Positions 1 through 11,016 are shown, counted from the first letter of the stretch. The stretch is 64,000 nt of DNA from Aristolochia californica (GCA_029961685.1 JARWKL010000001.1:53656062-53720061), one strand, 5' to 3'. Numbers and translations are program-made. The notes: generated by a model not told the origin, from the sequence alone.

Positions 1-212
1 CTGATGACAACCCTCTTCTTCTGGCTTCAAATGAAAGTTTCTTTAAGGTCAAAGCTCTTTCGCATAAGCAACCAACACCAAAAAAGCAAACCCACGAAAG
101 GATCCTGAAGGAGTGAGAATCGCACCTCCGCGCACTTGCCTAATGGCGTGTCCACCATTCTCAACTCCAACATTTTTTTCCCATTCCTCGCCTCCTTTCT
201 CTCCCCAGCCCT

Positions 213-218
213 TATAAA
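213..218 (+). promoter_or_regulatory. TATA-box candidate for the GT4 gene
   Basis: A TATAAA motif lies 21 bases before the first in-frame ATG at 239. If transcription starts 25-35 bases downstream of it, the ATG at 239 would be missing from most transcripts and translation would start at the ATG at 266 or 272. An out-of-frame ATG at 229 also precedes the gene. No transcript data support this reading. Confidence 0.35.
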
Positions 219-238
219 CGTCGAATCCATGGCCAAGA

Positions 239-1738
239 ATGTTATGTATTCTTCCCGCTTCTCTTATGGCTATGCCAGCAAAAGGGAAAAAACACATTGT
301 TCTCCCTTCCCTTACCTATCTGAACACCACTCTTCTCATCTTCATCACCTTGTCCATTCCAGTTCTTCTCCTCCACGGTCCTCCTCATTCCATTTCTATA
401 TGCGATGCATCATCTTCCTGGAGCGGCAATAGACTGTGGTCAGGCGACCTCCGCAGAGTGGATTTCCCCTGGAACCGCCTGCTATTTGACCCTCAACCCC
501 CACCCATCACCCTCAAAATTGCAGTTTTCTCTAGAAAATGGCCTTTGAGTTCTGCCCCTGGTGGCATGGAGCGTCACGCACTCACACTCTACAGCGTACT
601 CGCCCAGCGTGGCCACCGGATTCACGTCTACACCTCTGCTCCTCCCTCCGGCTCCCCCACACCTAATACAAGCACGGACGCATTCCCGAACGTCCATTTC
701 CTCGACAAGTCGCCGGGTAAGTGGGACTACCACCATGCATGGGCTAGCTTTGAGGCAGAGAACAAAAGCGATCCGTTCGACGTGGTGCACTCGGAGAGCG
801 TCGCTCTTCCTCACTGGTTGGCCCGTTCCGTGCCAAACCTCGCCGTCTCCTGGCATGGCATTGCTTTAGAGGCCCTCCAGTCCAAGATCTACCAAGAGTT
901 AGCGCGTAAGCCGGATGAACCCAAGTCTCCCTCCTGGAATGATACAGTAATACCCAAGATTTTAACCGAAATCCGTTTTTTTCATAGCTACGCTCAACAC
1001 GTCGCCATTAGTGACAGCAGCGGGGAGATGCTGAGGGATGTATACCAGATCCCAAAGGCAAGAGTACATGTCATCCTCAATGGCATCGATGACGAGGCCT
1101 TTCAACCAGACGAGAGACTCGGCCGGGAATTTCGAGCTCACTACGGCGTGCCAGACAACGCCAGTCTGGTTGTGGGCGTCTCCGGAAGGTTGGTCAAAGA
1201 AAAGGGCCATCCCTTGCTATACGAAGCCTTCTCCAAGCTCATCTCAAAGCACCCTGGAGTGTATTTGATTGTGGCCGGAGCTGGACCCTGGGAGAAGCGA
1301 TACAGTGAGCTTGGGCCTCAGGTTTTGTCGTTGGGCGCGCTGCCTCCCGACAAGCTCAGAGCTTTCTACAATTCTCTCGATGTGTTCGTTAATCCAACGC
1401 TGAGAACGCAGGGTCTTGATCTGACGCTGATGGAAGCGATGATGTGTGGGAAGCCCATTCTGGCTACAGGGTTTCCCAGCATCAAAGGGAGCATCATTGT
1501 GGACGATGAATTTGGTCACACTTTTGCTCCAAACGTAGAATCCTTGCTGGAGGCGCTGCAAGTGGTCGTAGAGGAAGGGCCGAAGAGGTTGGCTGTAAGA
1601 GGGAGAGCGTGCCAGAAGTACGCCTCTGCCATGTTTACTGCACCTAAGATGGCATCTGCGTATGAGAGGCTGTTCCTGTGCATGAAGAAGGAGGAGTTCT
1701 GTAGGCTCCCCTTGTTAGCTGCTGAAGATCCAACATAA
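239..1738 (+). CDS. GT4-type glycosyltransferase, single-exon, N-terminal membrane anchor
   Basis: This reading frame of 499 residues encodes a GT-B fold glycosyltransferase of the GT4 (glycosyl transferase group 1) class in a plant-specific form. A hydrophobic segment at about residues 20-45 follows a Lys-rich start and suggests a type II anchor in Golgi or ER. The N-lobe begins near KIAVFSRKWP and has the acceptor-side motif PGGMERHA. The C-lobe has GRLVKEKGH, VAGAGPW, a GLDLTLMEAM donor-binding helix and FPSIKGS. The first acidic residue of the usual E-x7-E pair is Gln (Q-x7-E) here. The first Met is annotated, but the Met codons at 266 and 272 are likelier starts because of the TATA position and because homologues, as I recall them, begin near the KGKKH segment. 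Donor, acceptor and pathway are unknown. The gene stands alone, with nothing operon-like around it. Confidence 0.88.
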   Translation: MLCILPASLMAMPAKGKKHIVLPSLTYLNTTLLIFITLSIPVLLLHGPPHSISICDASSSWSGNRLWSGDLRRVDFPWNRLLFDPQPPPITLKIAVFSRKWPLSSAPGGMERHALTLYSVLAQRGHRIHVYTSAPPSGSPTPNTSTDAFPNVHFLDKSPGKWDYHHAWASFEAENKSDPFDVVHSESVALPHWLARSVPNLAVSWHGIALEALQSKIYQELARKPDEPKSPSWNDTVIPKILTEIRFFHSYAQHVAISDSSGEMLRDVYQIPKARVHVILNGIDDEAFQPDERLGREFRAHYGVPDNASLVVGVSGRLVKEKGHPLLYEAFSKLISKHPGVYLIVAGAGPWEKRYSELGPQVLSLGALPPDKLRAFYNSLDVFVNPTLRTQGLDLTLMEAMMCGKPILATGFPSIKGSIIVDDEFGHTFAPNVESLLEALQVVVEEGPKRLAVRGRACQKYASAMFTAPKMASAYERLFLCMKKEEFCRLPLLAAEDPT

Positions 1739-2149
1739 ATTTGCACATTATCCATTAAGTCTCGCTGGCAAGCCTTCTCTACCTATGTATTTTCTTGCAA
1801 AATAGAGGTCGCCCTAATACTTATTCACAATTGTTTTCGTGAAGGGACATTTAGGGTTTTACACGACTTTTTAAATATAATTAGATAAATGATAAACTTT
1901 TGAACCTATTTAAGAAAATACCCAACTTTAACTGGTCAACTGCATATGTGTACAGTCTAAAGTGACACATAAGTTTTGACTGATTATGTATCGCCACGTC
2001 AAAAATCAGTGAGTCAAACGATATGTAATCTTACAGACACGTCATTACTTATATAAAATGCCACATCATTAAATGTTACAAAACTCTCATTTTAAAATAT
2101 AACATGGTAAACTACATCATCATCCTTGTAGTACATTTTATCATCAATT
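1739..2149. other. 3' flank of the GT4 gene, no gene seen
   Basis: AT-rich sequence that presumably includes the 3' UTR. It has scattered CACGTC/ACACGTC motifs around 1990-2045 but no coding signal that I can support. Confidence 0.4.
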
Positions 2150-2456
2150 TAAATATTTATAAATTGAAAAAAATTATTTTAGAGTTTAAAAATCAAACAT
2201 AACGATACACTTTTTATTACCTTATATTTAAAATAATAAATTATTAAAAATATATATTAATTAATTAAAAACTCTTACTCTTACCTATTTAACATCATTT
2301 ATTATTGATTTAAAATATTCATTAATTGAAAAAATATGAAAATTGTATATTCGAGTTTAAAAATAAAATAAGTATACTAATTAATTAAAAAATCTTACTC
2401 TTACCTATTTAACACCTTTTATTATCGATTTAAAATATTTATTAATTAAAAATTAT
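2150..2456. repeat. AT-rich tandem repeat, left part
   Basis: Roughly two diverged units of about 120-165 bp. Shared blocks are TTAATTAATTAAAA, CTTACTCTTACCTATTTAAC, TTTTATTAT.GATTTAAAATAT and TTTTAGAGTTTAAAAAT. The same units resume at 6551, so the array was interrupted by the LTR element between. Confidence 0.7.
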
Positions 2457-2892
2457 TGAATTTATTGAAAAGTGAAATACTTCATTGACTTTATTAACTT
2501 ATTATAATCAGAGTACATCAACATCTATTTATAATAAAGGAAAATAGTAGAGTCCAATTACAATAAAACTACCTTTGTCCCAATTACAGCCAAACTCTAA
2601 CACTTAAATATAAGTCCTAACATAATTAAATAATTCAATATAGATAAAAGACAAACATAACTCAAACTAGAACTTTTCTAGGACGTGACCATAAGATAAA
2701 AATGCACTGTAAATCCTTCTTTATCTTCCAACTTATGTGATAAGGATGTCAGCTCGTGATAATCATGGTGGGTCCTACTTTTTATGGGTGTGGTCCCATC
2801 TTGTGGGCCTTTTTTGGTAGTGTGAACCATCTTATTACTCTTAGATATGTGGGTCTTCCTTGGTCGTGTAGGCTGGAGCTTATCTTCCAACA
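2457..2892 (-). repeat. Left LTR (3' LTR of the minus-strand element)
   Basis: 436 bp running from TG to CA on the plus strand. It aligns over its whole length with the two pieces of the right LTR. The first half includes a CTTCATTGACTT block and the second half an ATGTGGGTCTTC block. Confidence 0.75.
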
Positions 2893-3159
2893 CTCCCCCT
2901 CAAGCTGGGGGTGAGAGAACATCATGAACACCCAGTTTGCTGCAAATGATGTATAAAATCTTTTTGTATAAAATGGCACATCTTTCAATATGCCTTCATC
3001 TTCCAACACTCCCCCTCACGGTGTTGCATCCTTCCATCCTCCAGTCCTAATGCTAGATGTAGGGCACACTTCGTCTTCTGTAGGTAGTGTGTCTATCGAC
3101 ATTGCTCCGAAGTATCCACCATCGTGTCCCTCCACAGGACAACAACTCTCAAGTGGTAG

Positions 3160-3255
3160 GAGTAATAAAAACCATTTATATGGGGGGGGGGGGGGGGGGG
3201 GGGGGAGTAATAAAAACCATTTATATGGTGGTGGGGGGGGGGGGGGGGGGGGGGG
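3160..3255 (+). repeat. Duplicated unit with two long poly-G runs
   Basis: The segment GAGTAATAAAAACCATTTAT occurs twice in tandem, and each copy is followed by a long G run: 24 G at 3182-3205 and 23 G at 3233-3255. Reading frames through here give artificial poly-glycine and are not genes. Run lengths may be sequencing or assembly estimates. Confidence 0.85.
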
Positions 3256-4774
3256 TAGTGGGTTTATTTATAATGGTATCCCAATCCAGACACAGACTCT
3301 CATGGTATCCCAACCATGATATTTTTTAGAGTTGAATTTATCATGATGTCCCAATCTAGGCACCGGCGCTCATGGTGTCCCAACCGTAATATTTTTTAGA
3401 GTCAAATAAATTATGGTATGAGAAAAGGTATTGAGGCCACCTCTTCTTCAATAATAATGTCCCCAAAGAGACATAATAACTGCAGTTGAATATAACACGA
3501 CCATCTTCCAACTCATATAACAAAAACCAAAATAATAAACCTTGTAGAAGGACCAATGAAATAATTATAATCCGATATAAATATTTTTTCTTAGATGTAG
3601 AAGCTTCATCTTTGTGCACCCCCTTTCTTGAATATTTTTGTCACATAAACTTATCCACAACATATGGAATAAAATACCTCTTTCTTCTATTTCTCCCCCT
3701 CAAGCTGGGAAATAATGGCAGTGATCCCAGCTTGAACCAAATATCATAGATGTAGCAATATGCCCAAATAACAGAGATGTATAAATAAGCCCTCAAACCA
3801 GGGAGAAGTGAGATTTTTTTTCTGATATATCAACTCAAAAAGTGACACAAAACAATGGGCATAAATTGGGAATTTTCAATACAACGTAATACTAACATGA
3901 CCTTTGATTCTTCCAATGCGAATATATCTTTAAATATAGATCAGATTGATATGAAATTTTCTCCTTCTCAAACCGGATTTAAAAACTTTCATCCAAGTAT
4001 AAAAATCCTTCATAAAAAATAATTATCAAAAGATAAATAATCTAATAGATTTCAGTCTCTATCATATTGCCAAACTAAGCATTGTTTCTCCTTTTTTTTT
4101 CTAGCATGACCATTGACTCTTACACTATCAATATCTCCTTATAAAAAACTCAGATTGAGAATTAGTTGAATAGGTAAGAAAATAGACTTACAAATACTTC
4201 TTTTGATATAGAATTATCTATATAAAATCTCATTTTTCATAGCATAAAATACCTCGAAAGTTGAAGTTTTATGCTACTGCTCGAACCATTTCTTCAATCT
4301 TACCTTCGCTGGTTAAAATATCGATTTATCTTTATAGATAAATCCAATTGAAAATTGGTTGAATATGTAAGAGAATATACTTACAGCTCTTTCTTTTGAT
4401 ATATATATATATCTCCGTATAAAGTCTAGTTCTTGATAGCATAAAATACCTCGAAAGTTGAAACTTTCTGCTGCTACTCGAACCTCTTTCACAATTTGAC
4501 TTTGCGCTCATTCAAATATTGATTTCTCTTTGTAGATAACTCTGATTGGAAAAAATCATTTTCCTTGGAATGTAGACTCAAATATCTTTTCGACAATATA
4601 TAATTTGTAATATTAAAATATCAGCATAGATGTGAAAAATGCAAAGTAAACAACGGGTGTAGGGACTGAAAAAAAAAACTACAAACCTTGACTTAGGGTT
4701 TAGGGTTTAGAGAAAAAGATCTCATTATCTCTATGGATTGAACAAGTCAACTCATAGAACTTGCTCTGATACCA

Positions 4775-5027
4775 TGTCTAATATATTGAAAAGAGAAATA
4801 CTTCATTGACTTCATCAACTTTTTATAATCAGACTACATGAACTTCTATTTATAATAGAGGAAAGTAGTAGAGTCCAATTACAATAAACTTATCTTTGTC
4901 CCAATTACACCCAAACTTTAACACTTAAAGATAAGTCTCACATAATTAAATAACTCAATATAGATAAAAGAGAAACATAACTCAAACTAAAACCTTTCTA
5001 GGACCTAACCATAAGATAAAGATGACT
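4775..5027 (-). repeat. Right LTR, first piece
   Basis: It starts TGTCTAATATATTGAAAAG next to the primer-binding site and matches the first ~250 bp of the left LTR. It stops abruptly after ATAAGATAAAGATG. Confidence 0.72.
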
Positions 5028-5127
5028 GAATGGAAAAGAGAATAGTGATAGGGAGAAGGGAGTGGGAGGTTGAGAGGGAGAAGAGAGGTAGAAGCGAGTG
5101 AGAGGCCTAGAGGGAGAGTGAGTGAGT

Positions 5128-5172
<45 letters not shown>

Positions 5173-6365
5173 GAGAAGGGAGATGGAGGCTAAGGGAGAG
5201 GAAAAAAATTTCGGAGGAAGAAGAAACGAGAGAAGGAGACCAAGAGAGGGAAGAGTGCTGGGGAGAGACTAAAAAAAATAAATTTCGACGAGGGTTCGAG
5301 ACATCCTGCCTGCTTCATCCGGATGATTCACAATATACTACAGAATCTGGATTCCAGAAATTAAACCGTGGAGATGATTTTTGGGTTCATCTGATTCCTC
5401 AACATGAATCAGGTACTTGTGCACCACTAACGACGTCAAGAGATGAACCAACCGCCCATTGGTTTTCCATCACAAAAACTAGAAACCAAAGAAAGAAGAG
5501 TAGGTACTTAAGAAATGAGATAAGGGGGGGTTAGTTTACTTTGCAAGTGAATTACCTACTGAAAGTGCAAGTGAAAATGAATTACCTACTTAAAGTGAAA
5601 ATAAAAATGAATTACCTAGTGAAAGTGAAAGTGAATTATTTTTTTATGTTAGTGTACACAATAAAAGAAAATAATGGAAAGTAATTTCTTGTGGTAGCGT
5701 TTAGTAAAAAGTATAGTGGAAAGTACATAAGATATTTATTAATAAAATACTAACAAATTTATTTAAATTTTTTATTAATAAGTTAAGTATTTACTACCCC
5801 AAAACACACATTATGAATAATTTTTTCTCAGTTTCTTCCATTATATCGTGCAATTATTAAAAATTCTGAAATAAGATTTTTAAATCAATGGTCCTAAAAA
5901 ATTATAGCAAAATAGACTTGCCAGAGTATAATTCACTCTCTTGCAAGAGGCATAGGAAGGAACTGAACAAGCATGTCTGTAAAACAAGAAACTCTAGATC
6001 TCAGCCATGAAAGAAAAGGGGCTCACCCAAAACTATTACAAGGACACTTTTTCGTAATTTTTGTATGTGAATGTAATAAGTTTGCATGACGAATTGTTCC
6101 CATTTTCTGTAATATTTTCTTATTTTTTGTATTTTTGTATCATCACATTACAATGCTATCACATTTTTTGCAAAGTTATGTTAAACATTACATGACACAT
6201 AACCTCTTAGTACGATTACATATTAAAATATCAATTAGGCCATCCTTGCTACGATATTTCATTTTTGGGCAATTACCCTTAGGAAATGAGGTAATGTTAT
6301 CGTACTCCGGACTAGACCCAAAAGCAAATAGAGAGGGTAGATAGGAAAGTCTAGAGAAGAAATTT
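5028..6365. mobile_element. About 1.34-kb insertion splitting the right LTR
   Basis: This segment has no counterpart in the left LTR. It contains a GA-rich stretch (5040-5270), a repeated motif GTGAA(A)GTGAATTACCTA around 5545-5635, and a GGGGGGGTTAGT block near 5525 that resembles CTAACCCCCC near 62075. No protein was recognised. Element class, inverted ends and target duplication are not resolved. Confidence 0.5.
5131..5169. repeat. (GA)n microsatellite
   Basis: An uninterrupted run of AG dinucleotides inside a longer purine-rich tract. Confidence 0.9.
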
Positions 6366-6550
6366 GTAAGTCCTTCTTGATCTTCCAACTTATGTGATGA
6401 GGATGCGAGCTCGTGGTAATCATGATGGGTCCTACTTCTTATGGCTTGGGCCCATCTTGTGGGCATTTCTTGGTCGTGTTGCCTATCTTATAATACTCTT
6501 AGATATGTGGGTCTTCATTGGTCGTGTAGGCAGGAGCCCATCATCAAACA
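6366..6550 (-). repeat. Right LTR, second piece
   Basis: It matches the second half of the left LTR (blocks CTTCCAACTTATGTGAT, GGTCCTACTT and GATATGTGGGTCTTC) and ends ATCAAACA where the left LTR ends CCAACA. The AT-rich tandem repeat resumes straight after it. Confidence 0.72.
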
Positions 6551-7110
6551 AAAACAAATTAAAAAAATTATTTTAGAGTTTAAAAATCAAATTTAAAGGT
6601 ATGCTTTTTATTACCTTATATTTTAAATAAATAAAAATATAATATTTATACTAATTAATTAAAATATCTTACATTTACCTATTTAAAACCTTTAATAATA
6701 GATTTAAAATATTTATAAATTAAAAAAAATATTCGAAATTTTTATTTTAGATTTAAAAAATCAAATTTATCTATATTAATTAATTAAAAATCGTACTTTT
6801 ACCTATTTACCACCTTTTATTATCAATTTAAAATATATGAAAATTTTATTTTAGAATTTAAAAATAAAATTTATCTGTACACATTTTATTACCTTATATT
6901 TACAATAATAAATATAAAATTTGTATATTAATTAATTAAAAAATCTTACTCTTACTTATTTAACACCTTTTATTATGGATTGAAAGTGTTTATTAATTAA
7001 AAATTGAAAAAATATTGTAGATTTAGAAATAAAATTTATTTTTTGTCGGAACACATTTCATTAACTTTAATTTATTAAAATATAAATATTAATTTTGAAA
7101 AATCATCTTC
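6551..7110. repeat. AT-rich tandem repeat, right part
   Basis: Three to four diverged units with the same blocks as at 2150-2456: TTAATTAATTAAAA, CTTACTCTTACTTATTTAAC and ATTTTAGA(G)TTTAAAAAT. No coding potential. Confidence 0.68.
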
Positions 7111-7860
7111 AAATATGATTAACACCTATTATTCCATTTACAATATATCATCTACATAAATGGTCTTATACATTCTTTACATAATTTCGAAATCATCATG
7201 CTTGACTCATTTCTTGTGATTTCTCTCATCTCAGCGTTCCCCTAAATTCTTATTCACTCCTTTTTTTATCCCCACGTTCCATTTATAGAGCATCGATTGT
7301 ACAAGCCTCCTTATGCATTTCAGTAACTATGATTTAGGCACATAATAGTCATTTAAGAAGTACTGAAAACATAAATGTGGTTTGACGAATAGTCATATTC
7401 CCAGAGAGAGCAAAAATAGAAAAAAGAAAGAAATATCTTGGATCAAATGACTACCCATATTCAACACAACCATTGCCAGTTTGATGTAGTAAGATATCAT
7501 AAGTTCCAACTTTCATAGCACAATACAATGAAAAACTTACAATTGCGGCATTAGATTCAATAATTTTAGTTTAAAGGGTAGAAAAACATCGAAGAAAACA
7601 AAATAGCTAAACAGAGGATGAACAAAAATCTACAGCCATTAATTGAGAAAAAATAACCGAGCAAAAAATATAATTTGCAACTCTTCGTCATCAAACAGAT
7701 GTTTGCAATAAAACCCAATCACCACAGATTGGAACAAAGAGATGCCAATACAACACGAATTATATTTTGTCTACCCTATGACAATTAAAATCAATATGAT
7801 AATTAAACACAATAATTATATTCAATTAATAAAAACCCTAAAAAATCACCTTGCTAAATT
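7111..7860. other. Intergenic, nothing recognised
   Basis: AT-rich sequence with short reading frames only. I see no gene, RNA or repeat that I can support. Confidence 0.4.
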
Positions 7861-7869
7861 GGTTTCTAA

Positions 7870-8165
7870 AATTCGGGTTTGGAGGGTGAATAGGGCTTCA
7901 ATTTTGAGAGAGGGAGCAGAGAGAGGGTGAAATGATAGGGTATTAAGAGAGGGGGAGTTGAGAGGAAAGGATAGGCTTCGGTTTTGAGAGAGGGGGTGGT
8001 GAGGAGATGAAATGATAGGCTTCGGTTTTGATAAAGGGGGCTGTGAGAGGATGGAGAAGTAGAGTGAGAGACATGGCTGAGATGAAGTCTAGGTTGAGAG
8101 GAGGAGAGGGTGATTGAGAGGGGGGCATTGAGGGCGAGGCCAAGCGGTGACAATAAGGGAGTAGT
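7870..8165. repeat. GA-rich tandem repeat
   Basis: Three to four imperfect units of about 60 bp. Each has GGCTTC(A/G)(A/G)TTTTGA followed by a purine-rich block and usually GAAATGATAGG. Minus-strand reading frames here are low-complexity Ser/Pro/Leu and were rejected as genes. Confidence 0.6.
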
Positions 8166-8182
8166 GGGGAGTGGCTGCAGCT

Positions 8183-8700
8183 AGGGGTGGCATCGAGCCG
8201 AGTTTGATTTAAATATTTCGAACTCGAGCTTGAGCCGAGCCTAGCCTCGAGCCTAAAATTGTTATCGAGCTCAAGCCCAATAATTTTAACTGAATTCGAG
8301 CCGAACTCGAGCTTCAACATTCATTTAAAACTTTTCAAAAATTACATGTCTCGAGTTCGAGCTCCTACATACATTTAATTTTTTTAAAAAAATACATGTC
8401 AAATAAATTGTATATAAAGTTGGGCATGATCTCTACATAAAATTGGGCATGATCTCTACATAAAATTGGGCATGACCTCTACTTAAAATTGGGCATAAGG
8501 GTGGCATCAAATCTAGTTGAGTCTGAACCTTCCTTTGTTTGAGCCAATCTTGATTTAAAGATTTTGAACTTGAGCTCGAGGCGACCTAGCCTCGAGCCTA
8601 AAATTGTAATCGAGCTCGAGCCTAATAATTTTAACTGAGTTCGAGGTTAACTTACATTTAATAATCTACATAAATTATATGTCAAATAAATTATCTATAA
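8183..8700. repeat. CTCGAG-rich direct duplication around a 23-bp repeat
   Basis: A block of about 200-250 bp rich in CGAGCC/CTCGAG occurs at about 8183-8410 and again at about 8500-8700. Shared motifs include TAGCCTCGAGCCTAAAATTG and TAATAATTTTAACTGA. Between them, 8420-8490 holds a 23-bp unit (TTGGGCATGATCTCTACATA core) at spacings of 23, 23 and 23. Such CGAG-rich blocks are common at plant transposon ends, but no element is defined here. Confidence 0.65.
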
Positions 8701-10180
8701 AATTATGCATAAATTTTTTAAAAAATAATGATAGGGGAGGTTCAGGATTGAATCTCGATAATGGATTAGAACCCACCAATATTAATCTTTTTTACCCCAA
8801 ATGTTGTCTAGCTTATTTTGTAATTTTTGAATCTGGCTATAAATTTACTATGGCCTCCTTAGTGCCCCTAATTGAAAATTTATATTCTAGGAAAAACTAA
8901 AAATGTTTTTCCTAGGATACATATTTCCAAAAAAACAATCTTTAAATAAAATCCTATTACTATTAGAGACTTACTAGAAAATTATAAGAAATATTTTAAA
9001 ATTTTCTTAGGAAAGTTAAATGGACCTCTTATTGCCTCTTCTAGGGAAATAAATAAAAAATATTAATTAATCTAATATAATACTATACTTATCGATAAAT
9101 TTTTAATCAAATAAAATGTCAAACACAAAATTTTTATGCTTCATGCTAAAAGTATAATAACATTAACTGTCAAATACTTATTCAAAAAATTTCTATACAG
9201 TTTTCTAACCCATCTTGGCAAGAAAATCTTACTTAGAAAATTATATAATTTTTTAATAAGAATTTCTTATTAGAAAAATGTTCCCAAAAAACATGAGGCT
9301 CTAATAATCCTATATTTCTACTAAAAATGTTTTTTCAACATTTATTGAAAAAACCACTCATAGTTTTTAGAAACATATGTCTACTAAAATGTCTTTTCAA
9401 TTTCTTCAAGAGCCATGAGGAAGGGACAAAAAGTTTTTTTTTTTTACTTGTTTATGATCTTGCACGTGCGAAATCGTCTTCACGAAGGGGGGGGGGAATT
9501 ATTTCTCCTGTCTCAACTCTCTGGACTTTGGTTTTCCGTCGAGACACACGAAGCGAAGGCTGGGCGCCGGTGAGGAGCTGCCATCGACAATGGAGGCGCC
9601 GACAATGGAAGAGGTCCTCCAGGTTTAAAGAAATTTTAAAATTAAAATTTTTTAAGAGTAGAAGAAAAGATCAACAGGAGAACTAGGAACAAAAACAACA
9701 ACCAGTGAGAGGTTGGAGAGAAAAGCTTATTGCTTGGAGCTTTTGACGAAGCTCACGAAGTCCTTCCACGAACACTCAGCAGCGCATCCATGCACATTTT
9801 ATCGCCAACACAAGGAAGCCTCCTGCTTTCCTCACTCTTGCTTCTACATTGAATTTGGTCCCGTTGAAGAGTAGGTATCGAAGAGTATTAGATGACTATC
9901 ACATTAAAAAGTCTCACAAAGCCAAAATTAATATGGTGGACTCTAAGAAGAATCTCAGTTAAAGGTATTTTAACATAAAAATAAGATTTTTAAAAATTAA
10001 ATTATTTTTTTACAAAATATTGTCTTAATTACATTAGAAAAAGATTTTTAAATAATTAAAAAAAATTAAATTTTATTATTTTAAAATGAAGGTAATGAAA
10101 TGAAATATATAAGATTTTTAAAACTAAAAATTAGTATTTTTAAAATATTTTTAATTACAAAAATAACTTAAATCAATAAT
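8701..10180. other. Intergenic, possible gene remnant at about 9470-9890
   Basis: Mostly AT-rich. Near 9470-9890 base composition rises and two short plus-strand open stretches occur: one starts at an ATG near 9590 (MEAPTMEEVLQ) and the other, near 9707-9873, encodes about 55 residues (ERLERKAYCLELLTKL start). I recognise neither. It may be the decayed 5' part of a gene. A G10 run lies at 9487-9496. Confidence 0.25.
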
Positions 10181-10227
10181 AAAAAAATGGGAGAAAAAAG
10201 GTGAGTTGGCGTGGAGTATTGATGAGG

Positions 10228-10294
10228 CACGTGATGACTTGGAGTGCAAATGAGGCACGTGATGGCAAGTTATAATGACATGACATCCCACGTG
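10228..10294. promoter_or_regulatory. Cluster of three CACGTG G-box cores
   Basis: CACGTG occurs at 10228-10233, 10256-10261 and 10289-10294, the first two inside a repeated GAGGCACGTGATG. It lies downstream (3') of the TyrA gene, so a promoter role is not implied. It may be part of a decayed repeat. Confidence 0.3.
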
Positions 10295-11016
10295 GATGAT
10301 GACACGGTGTTTTGCTACGTGTAAGTGGACATGGCATTAAACCCTTTCAAGTGCTGATGTGGCATGATAACATGACACCACGTAAAACAATCAAATGTGA
10401 CATATCATCTTCTATTTGACACGAGTAGATGGATCAAAATTGGGTTATTTGTGTTAATATTTGTAAAAATTTAGGTAAAATAGTAAAATTCCAAAAAAAA
10501 AAAAAAGGTTTAACAAAAATATACAATCCATCCTCCACCCAGCTTGAGGTTTGTTGAAACATCATCAGGCCTAATAATTGTACATTTGACCAATTTGTCT
10601 CACATGATCACCCACCCCCACTTTGCATATGGCCATGAATGGGGGTTCTTCTAAATCCCTCCAACACTACCCATGGAAAGTTAAAAGTCTGTCTAACCTT
10701 CTTGTCAAAGCCACCTGGTTTGCTTCTCAACAAAATACAACATATATCTGGAACACCGGAATAAAACACGACAAATAGGTCAATACACTACAAGCGAACG
10801 GAGACGACGCTACGCCGGATGCGCTGCAACAGCGTCGATTATTTCACTATAAATTCGACTTATTAGATTAAAATTTTAATTCGAATTATCCCCAAGCATA
10901 AAGTCCACTCACCCTCCAATGGTCTCTCCCACCTGTGGACTCGGATCGAGCTTCAACGCATCTCAAAGGGGACAGATTCTCTCACCAACCAACCACTCCA
11001 CTCGTCCCAACCACTA

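Larger units (their letters stand above)
2457..6550 (-). mobile_element. Non-autonomous LTR retroelement (LARD-like), itself interrupted
   Basis: The two ends carry matching LTRs, at 2457-2892 and at 4775-5027 plus 6366-6550. Just before 4775 the minus strand shows a primer-binding site complementary to initiator Met tRNA (TGGTATCAGAGC). A polypurine tract lies just after 2892 (CCCCCTCAAGCTGGGGG read on plus), which sets the minus orientation. The internal region (2893-4762) has no gag or pol reading frame, so the element would need enzymes supplied by another element. Several CCCCCTCAAGCTGGG-like blocks recur inside it (about 2895 and 3690). I found no clear target-site duplication. Confidence 0.72.

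Noticed and set aside
2990..3329. Two plus-strand reading frames with poly-glycine
   Set aside because: Produced by poly-G runs inside a non-coding LTR element.
9327..9686. 119-residue plus-strand frame
   Set aside because: Begins in AT-rich DNA, shows no family resemblance and has an abrupt composition change at 9440. At best it covers a gene remnant noted at low confidence.
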